Source: Symsagittifera roscoffensis (Eukaryota; Xenacoelomorpha; Acoela; Convolutidae). Taken from it: 64,000 bases of DNA. The translations under genes were made by a program, and so were the position numbers. Of this stretch, positions 10,251 through 19,032 are shown piece by piece; the stretch's first letter is position 1, and each line of letters opens with the position of its first letter. The stretch is from contig NC_087063.1 of the NCBI RefSeq assembly GCF_963678635.1, positions 67,618,727 to 67,682,726 on the forward strand, given 5' to 3'. Under the pieces are notes generated by a model that saw nothing but the letters and a program-made list of their open reading frames with translations, had not been told where the DNA came from and ran no database searches.

Positions 10251-11228
10251 TTAGTATGGATAGTATCTATTATGGCGTAAGTCATAATTACTACGATTGG
10301 TATTCATATAATTGTAGGTTTGATTGTTGCTGAAACCATGGCTCGCAAGACTCTTTGGGTGCTCGGGGCCCCACGAGACTTGGCTTGAACCAGGTTTCAT
10401 ACGATTCCTCTGAGGGTGCGCTGGGCCCCTAGAGTTGGAAGTATTCGGAGAAACAACTCGAGGTGATAAGCTGGATAATGGTAGCACCTTTTCCATGATT
10501 GCATTTTTTAAAGTACTAACAGAACGCATCAAATGTACTTCATCAAAGAAGATTGACTGATAGTCGTTTATGCTGACAATTTTATCGTATATAGGAACAA
10601 TTTGATACTTTTTTTTCTTAAATTTATGAGCAATAAGGCTGTTGAATTCAGTTATACGTTTACCACTTACAGAATCGGGTCCCGATTTCACAGGCGGGAC
10701 TTGGCATATATTGATTATTGTAGGTGAAAACTTTGTCTCAATTTCACTAATGGTGGCGCAAAAAGTTTCAAATATATCATCTACAGGTTTGTGTAGTTCC
10801 CTTGTGAGTGAATTGGTGCCGTCCTGGAAGGTTACTGATTTCAGCTCAGTATCGTCGTACTTTTTCACAACTGATTGTTTCTCGCTGCAAAATGACCCGC
10901 GGTAAGAATGAACGGCCACCTCTTTGGGCAGCTCCTTCGTGTCAAACTCCGCTAAAAAACTCGAACCAATAATCAAGTTTTGAGTATCAGTGGGGATTAC
11001 TTTGGCAGCAAAATCAATAGGTGCTCTGAGTCCTTTTGCGTTTTGATTACTGTTTGGAGGATTACTGGATGTTGCTAGTACATTGACAAGGTTATATATT
11101 TGAACGTAGTACTTATCTTTTTGTTCGGGATTGAGTTTCGTGAAGTCGTCGGGCAGCATCAGAAGCATTGGTGTTGACATTGTGTGAAGCCAGGAAAATG
11201 CCAGGAATAATGGTGCTGTTGGTGTCAA
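10251..11228 (-). CDS. LINE ORF1, SGNH/GDSL hydrolase-like protein
   Basis: It encodes 325 residues and is uninterrupted. The middle has the block layout of SGNH hydrolases: LIIGSSF at residues 85-91 (block I, with Ser in GDS-like GSS), GTNS at 137-140 (block III Asn) and FFDEVH at 227-232 (block V D-x2-H). The C-terminus is basic and rich in Asn, Arg and Tyr (NRSNYDLRHNRYYPY) and may bind RNA. Some CR1-clade LINEs encode an esterase-type ORF1, and this fits. The Asp of GDS is Ser here, which leaves catalysis uncertain. The start may be M1 or M17 (MSTPMLLML). The reading frame is intact although ORF2 has a stop. Confidence 0.65.
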   Translation of the reverse strand: MTPTAPLFLAFSWLHTMSTPMLLMLPDDFTKLNPEQKDKYYVQIYNLVNVLATSSNPPNSNQNAKGLRAPIDFAAKVIPTDTQNLIIGSSFLAEFDTKELPKEVAVHSYRGSFCSEKQSVVKKYDDTELKSVTFQDGTNSLTRELHKPVDDIFETFCATISEIETKFSPTIINICQVPPVKSGPDSVSGKRITEFNSLIAHKFKKKKYQIVPIYDKIVSINDYQSIFFDEVHLMRSVSTLKNAIMEKVLPLSSLSPRVVSPNTSNSRGPAHPQRNRMKPGSSQVSWGPEHPKSLASHGFSNNQTYNYMNTNRSNYDLRHNRYYPY

Positions 11229-11390
11229 GGATAATATGCTGAAGTTAGTAGTCAGTGCCCAAAGAATGGCAACTAGTGTTTCATCACTCTCTGAAACTAT
11301 TTAATAAGTTTATCACAACAATTAGGCTTAAAACAATTTAATAAAAGAAAAGAATAGTTAACAAGATGTGAAGAGCGAGAAGAAACGAAC

Positions 11391-11580
11391 CTGTTTGAGC
11401 ATGTTTGCGGTCTCTCTGCAGTTTCTGGTGATGCAGGTTTTCGGCATGGGATCCCTCACAGGAACATAGAACTTCTGCATGTGGAGCACCACCATAAACA
11501 CGAGCATTATAGTTACCAGGAACCATACAAACGCAATCAGTTTGGCAGTGTTGGAGAAGCTGTAGTCCAGACTGCCAGTT
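11391..11580 (-). CDS. M13 peptidase, coding exon 2 (membrane anchor and C-x4-C)
   Basis: The exon is 190 bp, bounded by tttttag|AACTGG and CAG|GTTCGT. It encodes TGSLDYSFSNTAKL, then a hydrophobic segment of about 20 residues (LIAFVWFLVTIMLVFMVVLH), then a stalk with KTCITRNCRETANMLKQ. A single membrane anchor followed by C-x4-C and an Ala/Leu-rich helix is the typical start of M13 ectodomains. The exon takes one base from exon 1 and ends on a complete codon. The 5' end of a LINE lies only about 100 bp beyond the donor. Another frame of this stretch is also open but has no recognisable content and would not splice in phase. Confidence 0.75.
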
Positions 11581-11930
11581 CTAAAAACATAGCCAGAAGA
11601 AATTCTAAATAGAAAAATATCGATGAGCTCAAAGAATCAGTAAAAACGGTACTTTTGAACTTTCCAATCTTCGAGTTTAGAAGAAAAAACTAATCAAATT
11701 AAAGCGCCTTTAACTTCAGAAATATTTAATTGCTTTTTTAAATTTTTGTCACCGAGTTAAATATAGTTTGAAAGTTAATTAGTGGAGAAAGGTGGAAAAA
11801 ACTGAAAAAAGCCAATCGCGATGAGTTGATTTGCTCAAACAATACAAAAACAGCAATGTTTTCAAGCAACAGTAGGTGTCCTACAGGGTGTGTAAAAGCA
11901 TCTCATTTTACTGATACATAAAACTCGTAC

Positions 11931-12226
11931 TTGCGTTCGGGTGCGGGGGACACTTCCGACTGCCTGCTTTGACCCGGGTAGAGTCTTCCCCCAGGCTGCT
12001 GGTACTGGTTCCTCACCAACACCATCTCCTCTTCATGGCTCCTACTATCATCCTCCCCCTCCCCTTTGCCCTTTGCACCCCCTGCACCCATCGCATCCTC
12101 CACCTTCAGTCTGCTCCTGCCGGATGCAAAAGAGGACCCGAAAGAGGTTTGATTCGTGGGTCTGCGTCTCATGTAGTAAGACTGCTCGTCTCGCATCATT
12201 CGTCCATAGGTGGAGCTATAAGCCAT
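11931..12226 (-). CDS. M13 peptidase, coding exon 1 (cytosolic N-terminus)
   Basis: The exon starts at ATG (MAYSSTYGRMM...) and encodes 98 codons plus two bases. It ends at CGCAA|GTACGA, with the donor GT at 11930-11929. The acceptor ttttag at 12246-12247 begins the exon, giving 19 nt of leader. The peptide is hydrophilic, with an Arg- and Tyr-rich start, a Gly/Lys/Glu-rich middle and no signal peptide. That is expected for the cytosolic tail of a type II membrane enzyme. The exon leaves phase 2, and the next exon supplies one base to complete a Lys codon. If the donor were skipped, the frame would stop at TGA 14 codons later. The exon call rests on the phase match and on the domains in the following exons. 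Confidence 0.65.
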
Positions 12227-12293
12227 CTTCTATGAATTTTCAGACCTAAAATTAAAGCAAAACGATTTTTTATATGTTAGACTTAATACTAAC

Positions 12294-12341
12294 CATCAAA
12301 AGATCGCTCTGTGACATAACCTCATCCGTGTTGCTTGCATT
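12294..12341 (-). other. probable 5' untranslated exon of the M13 gene
   Basis: A 48-nt stretch is bounded by an acceptor-like ctactgcag upstream and a donor GTTAGT downstream. It is followed by a 48-nt GT-AG intron (12293-12246), and the next exon begins 19 nt before the coding ATG. The stretch holds short upstream ATGs, and the frame from ATG-TCA-CAG closes at TGA just after the splice. I therefore read it as leader sequence. A repeat end abuts the acceptor at about 12355, so the acceptor may be fortuitous. Confidence 0.35.
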
Positions 12342-12354
12342 CTGCAGTAGAAGC

Positions 12355-12560
12355 AGTAGTGGATTTAGGGGGGGGGGGGATGCCCCTTCCCTCAGGGATT
12401 CGACCCCCTGCCGACCCAAAGGGTCCCCCTTTGTTTTATTTTGAGATACCCTTTTTGGACTGATGAACCCTAAAAATTTTCTAAGGGCGCCAACCTATAC
12501 TAAATTTGACGGGGGAGCGCGCGCCAAAAAAACTCGATTTTTGGTCGAAATTTTCCAAAA
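12355..12560 (+). repeat. interspersed repeat R1, copy next to the M13 5' exon
   Basis: It begins CAGTAGTGGATTTAGG followed by a G run. It holds CAGGGATTCGACCCCCTGCCGACCC and GAGCGCGCGCCAAAAAAAC, both shared with the other R1 copies. Its start overlaps the acceptor of the proposed 5' exon. Confidence 0.6.
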
Positions 12561-12594
12561 TGTGTACCTAAAAATTAAAAACCCTTTTTTGGCC

Positions 12595-13730
12595 TTTAAG
12601 AGGCAGTCGGAGCCCTGAATGTTCCGACTGCTCTTAAAGTCTAAATGCATCTAAGAAAAATGAAAAAAATTGATTATATTGGATTTTTTTGGTCTAAAAC
12701 ATTTTCATTATAATCGATTCCCATGTTAGGCTTAGACCCAAAATCTTAGGTTAAAATCCATTTTTTTCTCGCAAAATTAGAATGCATTATAATTCATTTG
12801 AAACCCATTATAATGGATTATAAAACAAATACAAAATCACATTGAAATGGATTTTTTCCACCTTATTTTTGTTTCGCGTCGTGCAAAAATTTGCAAGAAT
12901 TTCTGCATTTAAAAAATGAGTAATGCGAAATCTTTGCAAAGTAAGAGTACAGCCTTCTCCATTTCTTAAACCTAAACTCAAATTGCAAAAACGTTTCGTT
13001 GACCTTTCCCCCTTACGTTTTGCCATTTGTTCCCTTACAACCTCCATCCCAACGTTTGCTCCGTCACCCCCCCCCCCCCCCACACACCTGAAACACCCAC
13101 CTGGCCTTCTGGGACACCCCCCACACCTGAACACCCCCTGAATCACGCGACCCGCGCACCTGAACCACTCCCCACCTGAATCACTCGAACCCGCACCTGA
13201 ACCAACAACCCCCCAATCCACTTGAACCCCCCACCCTCTGATCCGGTTTAGGATGGGTGGGTGTGGGCGGGGGGGGGGGGGGGTTTAGTTCAATTGGTTC
13301 AGTTGGTATTCATTTGGTTGAGGGGGGTTGGGATTAGCTCCGGTTGGGAATGGCGGGTGTAAGGGTACAAAGAGGGCAAACGGGCAAACTTTGAAGGGGA
13401 TAGAAGCTGGCAATTGTTGATAGGACCAAAGTTCAGCTATTGAGTAACATAAAAGAGAAATAAAAGTATCAATGTTTCAAAATAATAAAAAAAACAACTT
13501 TGGCTTAAAACGTAGAAAATGCTTTATGTATGTTGAAATTCGCACCTCAATAAAGTGGAGAAAAATCGATTAAAACGGATTAAAAATGAATTTTGTTGCC
13601 TAGAAAAATCGTAATGTTATAATCCATTTCTAATTGATTATAATCAATTTTTTTTCATTTTTGTGGACGCTGACTGTGAAAAATCAGTTAAAATCAATTT
13701 TTAATCATGGAACTCCAAAGCGGGTAAAAA
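12595..13730. repeat. intergenic repeat region: TTATAAT-type inverted motifs around a C/G-rich core
   Basis: No gene is seen. The flanks hold many short palindromic AT motifs (CATTATAATGGATTATAA, AATTGATTATAATCAATT). The centre has a C13 run (13069-13081), repeats of CACCTGAA-CCACCC and a G14 run near 13270. The same layout recurs at 21077-21733 and 62820-63230, so this is an interspersed family. A GGCAGTCGGA...TTCCGACTGC motif at 12601-12630 resembles the palindrome ends at 40830 and 41917. Confidence 0.45.
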
Positions 13731-13734
13731 ACAA

Positions 13735-14480
13735 AAAATAACATGAAAAATGAAATGGATTAAAATAAAATTTAAAAAAATTTAAAATTTGAGATCGCGT
13801 CATCTAAAGTACAAAGTGATAACAAATCAATTAGGCAAATAAGCTTCCGTCAGCCAATTTGGAGCAATTTGTAAGACGGATTAGAGCTCCGCTTACGCGT
13901 TATTAGCGCGAAAGACATCGCGCGTTTATTGCCCCAAATTGGCCAAAATGGTAATCCTTAAACCCCCATAACTTTACGAAAACAACCACAAGTAAAATAT
14001 GTTTTCAAATTCAAGCATAAAACACCAATACCTTTTGCGAGATATGAACAAATTTTGTCAAAAATGGCTAATTAAAAAACTATTTAGGAAAAAAACCCAC
14101 CCCGAGTACAAGTATTCCATTACCTTCCTTGCGAAAGTCGGAACAATTATAGAAAATTAACATAAATAGACAATCTTCAAATTTTTAATCGGAAATGATA
14201 ATAAATAAGATATCAAAGGCAGTTTCGCCTTAGATTGAAAGTTATTAGTAATTAACTTGTACCTATTGTAGTTAAACTGTCACCAAGATAAACTGTCACC
14301 AATTTTTTTTCAATCCCAAAAATAAGTACGTGCCATGTTTAGAAACTGTTAAGAAAAATGTTCCCAGTAACCGGTTTGATCCCTAATAGCTTCTTCAAAG
14401 TCCTATCTAGTGTGCATCACTGAATTGAAATCAAAATGACTCAAAGCTAATCGTATCAGGGCGGCAAAGTTTTCAAAATT
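13735..14480 (+). repeat. diverged single arm of the palindromic element at 40830
   Basis: Blocks such as CGCTTACGCGTTATTAGCGCG, CATAACTTTACGAAAACAA and AACCCACCCCGAGTACAA match the left arm at 41000-41380. It ends near TCGTATCAGGGCGGC. No coding frame is present. Confidence 0.6.
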
Positions 14481-14636
14481 TTTAAACTTTTCCCCGGGAT
14501 TTTGTCGAAGTTTTCTTATGCCAGTCTAGAATGACCATTTACGACCACTTTACCACTAAATCCAATTGTTTTAAAAGTGAACATGTTGTTCTTTGTTCCC
14601 TCTTTGGAGTTTAATGGATAATAATCAATTATATTG

Positions 14637-15006
14637 GCAGGGGCGGATCTAGGATTTTCTCGAGGGGGGTGGGCGGATTTTCAAAAATTGTGTCCACCTT
14701 TTTTAGGTTGAGTAAAAAGAATTTCCGAGCTCTCCAAAGCACTACAAGACCCTCTTTCGGCCAAATTTTCTGAGCCGCAGGCAAAATTTAGAACAGACCA
14801 AAAAAGACGTTTTTAGGAACTTTTCAGAAAATGTTGACAAAAAATGCGTTTTATCGGCGCGCCCTTCCCCTCAAAATTAGTAAATACCGGCGTCGAAGGC
14901 GCCTTTAGAAAAAAGTTTGATGTCTCTCAGTCAAAAATGTATACCTCAAAATAATACAAAAGTGCGACCCTATGGGTCGGCAGGGGGGTTGAACTCCTGG
15001 GGGGGA
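14637..15006 (-). repeat. interspersed repeat R1, inverted copy, left part (split by LTR element)
   Basis: GGCGGATCTAGGATTTTCTCGAGGGGGG at the left is the reverse complement of the R1 3' end. The middle has GGCGCGCCCTTCCCC, and the right has GGTCGGCAGGGGGGTTGAACTCC. The copy is interrupted at about 15006 by the LTR element and resumes at 21027. Confidence 0.6.
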
Positions 15007-15201
15007 TGTGGCGTAGAGGTTAAAGATGCAAGTATTAAAATTACGTATGACATTATATAACGTCTTATGACCGTCAAGATCAAAGTGATTGTGAACTTGT
15101 GGAGTGCATACAGCCAGTGGCTGGCGTAACGAGTTTGAATTTAAGTTGATTCTAATATTTACATCAACGTTTATGAAGTACTGCATAGGCATACTTCCAC
15201 A
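15007..15201 (+). repeat. 5' LTR of the 15007-21026 element
   Basis: It is 195 bp, starts TGTGGCGTAG and ends TTCCACA. The shared body includes GTTAAAGATGCAAGT, GTCTTATGACCGTCAAG and CAGCCAGTGGCTGGCGTAAC. Compared with the 3' LTR it has many substitutions and an extra block near TGCATAGGCATACT, so the insertion is old. Confidence 0.85.
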
Positions 15202-15896
15202 TGGCGCAGTCAAATACGGATTCGGCCTACCGTGGGTTAGATGTACTCTAGGCGGACCTATTGCAAGAACCTACGGTATTGTAAGAAGAATGGAGTCAAA
15301 GCTTTCAGTTGATAGTCATTGAGAAAGAGGAAACTGATATCGAGATTTGCTGCAGGACGGTGGCTTGCCCGAAAATCCATACCCGGTACCGGAAGAGGCG
15401 GTAGGGACAGAGGATCAGCAGGCACTATCTGACCGAGAGGTTTGTAATACGACGGTGTTAACGACATGGCGAGACGAGAAAAACCGACAGGCGGAGGATG
15501 AGCGTCGGACATCTAAAGCATCGCCTAGAGGAGAAGCGGATAAACGGCTAAAATCAAAACTGTTTTTGTCATTGGGTAAGCAAGGACAAAGATATTTCAG
15601 TCAAAAACATCAATACGGTAAATTCGTAGAAGTGACGTTTCTTGAATTGTGGAAGACTTTGACGGATACGTTTCAGAACGAACCGAATGTCACGAATGAA
15701 AGATTTGTTTTCATTGGCCGAAGGCAAAGGGACAATGAGAGCATGGAACAGTTTTTTGGAGCATTGGTGCGTATGAATTTACACAATTCGAAACGAATGT
15801 TATCACAAAGTTGGAACAAAAGGATAACGAGGAATGCGGAGTTCTTGTTATCTAGGCGGTTGTGGACAAAGAAGGCAAGGAAAACAGAAAAATGCT
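15201..15896 (+). pseudogene. gag remnant of the 15007-21026 element
   Basis: The start spans the LTR/PBS junction and the first frame closes after 16 codons. The recognisable capsid part is open from 15347 to 15898. It holds DKRLKSKLFLSLGKQGQRYF, FLELWKTLTDTF and ERFVFIGRRQRDNESMEQFF, matching the LFLSLGNEGKK and ERxxLxxRxQxxxESLEQFW patterns of the other copies here. The zinc knuckle is absent and the sequence passes quickly into protease. It is non-functional. Confidence 0.7.
15202..15219 (+). other. primer-binding site, overlapping the gag start codon
   Basis: TGGCGCAGTCAAATACGG follows the LTR with no gap. The last LTR base A plus TG forms ATG, and the frame reads MAQSNTDSAYRG before a stop. 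The same TGGCGCAG occurs at the start of two related copies (1528 minus, where the first base is mutated, and 52696 plus). The priming tRNA was not identified. Confidence 0.7.
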
Positions 15897-15929
15897 GAAA
15901 ATTGCAATGGGCATGAGCCGGTGACGGAT

Positions 15930-17700
15930 AGAATTCCAGATAGATTGTGCTAGTCCAGTGTCCTTTATTTCTCAAATAAAATTACACGAGTTGAAAATTT
16001 GGGACAGATTTCTGGGAGTTAGAAAAGTGCCGGATGAGATAAGAACATAATCTATAGTGCGACAGATGACGTAGTTAGAATCATAGGGAGAAATTTTGTC
16101 GATGTTGAGTCTGAAGGTTGGGAGGCCAAGCAAGCTGAACTTTATATAACCAAAGGGGTCCAACGAGAGATCATTGGGAATAATATCTTACCCGCCCTAG
16201 GGATTGAGGCTCGGCAAAAGAAGGACACCGCTATAAATGAGGTGGTAACGGACAGCATCGCGACACCAGTGGGGGAATATTCCTTGATTCAACGTAAGTA
16301 CATTAAACCTATACTAAGAGATTTCAAGGAATTGTTTGAACGTAAAGGTGCACTAAAAAATTGCGAGGTGAGAACGCATTTTCACGAGCCATTTTGACCA
16401 CTTTGAGTTAAAAGGAAACGGGTACCTATCCATGTGTTGCCAAAAATGGAGGAAACTTTTCAGGGGTTACTTCGGGAGGGACATATTGTGAAACTAGGTA
16501 AGTGCATTGAAGATTGTTTCATCCTACCTTCAATTTTGACGGCAAAAAGAGATTGATTGGTCAAATTGGCTTTGAATTCGAAGCTAATTAACAAACGAAT
16601 ATACCAAAATTGATACCAGATCCTGAATATGAACGAACTTGTGGATAACTTAGCGTTAGCCATCAGTGGTAATACTACAGATCCGATATTGTTTTCAAAC
16701 ATAGACATAAAATACGTGTATTCGCAGATGGTAATGAGTAAACTAACCAGTCGGTTATGTTATTTCAGCATTGTTGGGGGGAATATTACGGGTACGTACA
16801 GATTCAAGACCGGATTCAAGATGCGATATGCCAAATGAGTTCAGGGAGTAATAGATTCTATGATAGGGCATTTGCCGGGGGTTCATGTGTACCTGGATGA
16901 TATTTTATTTGCAACCAGGGGGTCCGCGGAACGCCATTGGCGAGAATTGCGGAAGAAGTTAGAAGTGCTAAACGAAAATAATGAGGCGGTAAAATGGTAG
17001 AAAAGCACTGTGATTGCGAAGGAATTTGAATGGTTGAGAATTAAAGTGTCAAATACCGGGACAGAACCGGTTGAAAGAAATACGGAATGAATCCAAAAAC
17101 TGAAACGATCCGAATTCGTTGATGGGGTCAATGAATCAATTCATCAGGTTTATTCCGAATATGGCGGCTGCAACGGAGTCTTTCCGCGACCTTATGAAGA
17201 AGCGTACCAGATTTGAATGGACGGGTAAACATGAAAAAGCATGAGTTAATGAAACAAAAAGTGGGGAATTGTTTCAAAATCATCATTTTGATGTACGGAT
17301 AAAAACATGAATTAAATGCGATGCAACAAAAAACCTAAGGACTGACCTAGAACTACTACATCCGGACGGATGGAAGCCCATTTGTTATGGGTCCCGGTTT
17401 TTACATGACGCGGAATTGAAATAGTATCAATGAGCTAGAATTGTTAGCAGTTTTGTGAGCAGTGACTCACTATCAGAACTATTTGTTTGGGGCACCGTTC
17501 AAAATAATCACTGATCACAATGCGTTATTGTCGTGTTTGTCGGAGGATAAAAATTCCAAAACGACTCAGACGCGACTCATTTGATGGGTTGATAAGTAAT
17601 GCCATTCGATTATGAAATAGAACATATCCCAGGTACAAACATGGGGTTGGTGGATTATATTTCTCGTCATCCAGTAGGACAAGCTGCAACTGTCTCAGAA
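15930..17700 (+). pseudogene. protease, reverse transcriptase and RNase H remnant
   Basis: Protease traces (SPVSFISQIKLHELKIWD) come first. The region around 16330-16620 (RVPIHVL-like, then LALNSKLINKRIYQN) is the RT N-terminus. 16629-16800 has SNIDIKYVYSQM and FSIVGGNITGTY. A YLDDILFAT-like string at about 16890 is the RT active site. 17160-17240 is thumb. 17290-17700 is RNase H, with ITDHNALLSCL near 17512 and a DYISRHP end near 17655. Frames change repeatedly and in-frame stops occur, so it is dead. Confidence 0.7.
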
Positions 17701-17714
17701 TTAGACAACACATT

Positions 17715-18990
17715 TATAGTTGCACAAATTAAAAAAAATTAATCGGCTAATTGCATCGGCAGCAAACGGATGCGACATCGCTCGCTTATTGCCAAATGAC
17801 GTCATGTCAGAAACTGAAACTGAACGGGAATTACGCAATGGGAAAGAATGCGCTGTTAAGAATCTCAAAAACTGTCACTTGATCAAAGTTTGTGTCAATA
17901 ACCACTACCGCAGAGAGGGTTGCAAAAATTGTATATTATTAACTCCATTGGAAATGGCCGATAAATCAAAATCAAGTAGTGTTAAAAACCCAGGGTAAGA
18001 TACCACGAAGATTCCGTCTTTAAAAATTGATTGTAAAACTTCTTCACGACAGCTAACGTCTGAATCGCAAGTTAATTCTGCGGAGATGTTTCCCTCTATT
18101 TTGTTTGATTGGCCAGAGTTCTTTGACTCAGAATTCATTTCCATACTAACTAGAGCGGATGAAATTCTCAGTTGCATTATTGATGCTCTGGAGGAGTGTA
18201 ATTGCACCGCAATTATAAACCTCGGCGATTACTTTAGCCATTATGCCTTTATAATTCATACATCGAAAGAAATTTTGTTCATGGAGGATAAGCTGGTAAT
18301 CCCACCGCAATTGAGAGGTTCCATTATGGCTCGGATACACAGAGGACACGCTGGTCTTTTTAAGATGCGTGACGTGGCGAACAGTTAATTTTGAAGACCA
18401 CACATGAATCGTCAAATCGAGTTAACAGCGGCGATTTGCTAGGAGTGTTTTAAGTCTGACAAGAATTTAAAATCTGTAATACCTAGTACGGATGTTACAT
18501 TCACGGATTTAATTGAAGAACCGAATCATGAGATTCAACTAGATTTTCTAGGACCTCTACCTGCTATTTGGGGTGCAAATAAGTACTTGTCACTTTATGT
18601 TGATTGGTTTTCGAAATTCCCGAAGTTCAAATGCAACGCGTATTACAGCAACGGTTATTAAGGAATTGTTCGAAAATTATATTACTAAACGCTATACCTC
18701 GGATCAAGGACCGGGATTTGTGGCTAAATCAATTAGCGAATTCTGTAGACATTCAATTTTCTCGCCAGTGGGAATGCATAGAGCCACGGGATTGGCGGAG
18801 CGTTGTATACGAACGTTTCGTAAACGGCGTATGGGCTATTCTTTCCAAAGCCGGGCTTGAGAGCAGCGCTAAATGATACACTATACAGTATTCGAACGAC
18901 AGTACATCAATCGTTGAGTTCTACACTGTTTGAAGCACATTTTGGTCGTAAACCAAATACGATTTGGCGTTCGATCGCTATTAAGGCTTC
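17715..18990 (+). pseudogene. integrase remnant
   Basis: The N-terminal zinc domain is recognisable around 18320-18450 (RIHRGHAGLFKMRD, then a Cys pair). The core follows with the LDFLGPLPAIWGANKYLSL block near 18537-18595 (catalytic Asp), a degraded SDQGPGF stretch near 18697 and GLAERCIRTFRK near 18790 (catalytic Glu). Several frameshifts are needed to connect the blocks. Confidence 0.7.
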
Positions 18991-19032
18991 GTCCAAAAAA
19001 CTGAATTTGTGTCTCTAAATTGAAACAAGAAG

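Larger units (their letters stand above)
6830..11290 (-). mobile_element. CR1-like LINE (APE-type non-LTR retrotransposon), nearly intact
   Basis: On the minus strand the order is 5' UTR, ORF1 (11228-10251), a 47-nt gap, ORF2 (10203-6970), a short 3' UTR with AATAAA at 6856-6851, and a (CT)n tract near 6842-6829 that may be its tail. ORF2 carries an AP endonuclease and RT. ORF1 looks like an SGNH-hydrolase type, which is known in CR1-group elements. The exact 5' end and target-site duplication were not found. It sits in the large intron of the M13 gene in the same orientation, about 100 bp past the exon-2 donor. Confidence 0.85.
3395..12341 (-). other. M13 metallopeptidase gene, 5' part (span of visible exons)
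   Basis: This is the span of the only host gene recognised. Three coding exons and one probable 5' untranslated exon lie on the minus strand at 12341-12294, 12245-11931, 11580-11391 and 3561-3395. The product is a type II membrane zinc endopeptidase of the M13 family (neprilysin, endothelin-converting enzyme), which trims peptides outside the cell. The order cytosolic tail, membrane anchor, then the C-x4-C and C-x4-F-x3-ACG motifs is that of the family. The exons join in frame at both junctions (2+1, then 0/0). The zinc-binding HExxH domain is not in the window and would lie beyond its left edge. The second coding intron is about 7.8 kb and filled with mobile elements. Confidence 0.75.

Noticed and set aside
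11338-11526. Minus-strand frame starting MVPGNYNARVYGG
   Set aside because: It overlaps M13 exon 2 in another frame. The frame with the membrane anchor and C-x4-C is the one that splices in phase.
11941-12249. Plus-strand open frames over the M13 first exon
   Set aside because: Pro/Ser-rich shadows; the minus strand has matched splice sites and domain continuity.
13069-13282. Poly-C/poly-G runs as possible regulatory G-quadruplexes
   Set aside because: They are single homopolymer runs in a repeat, without a spaced G-tract pattern.
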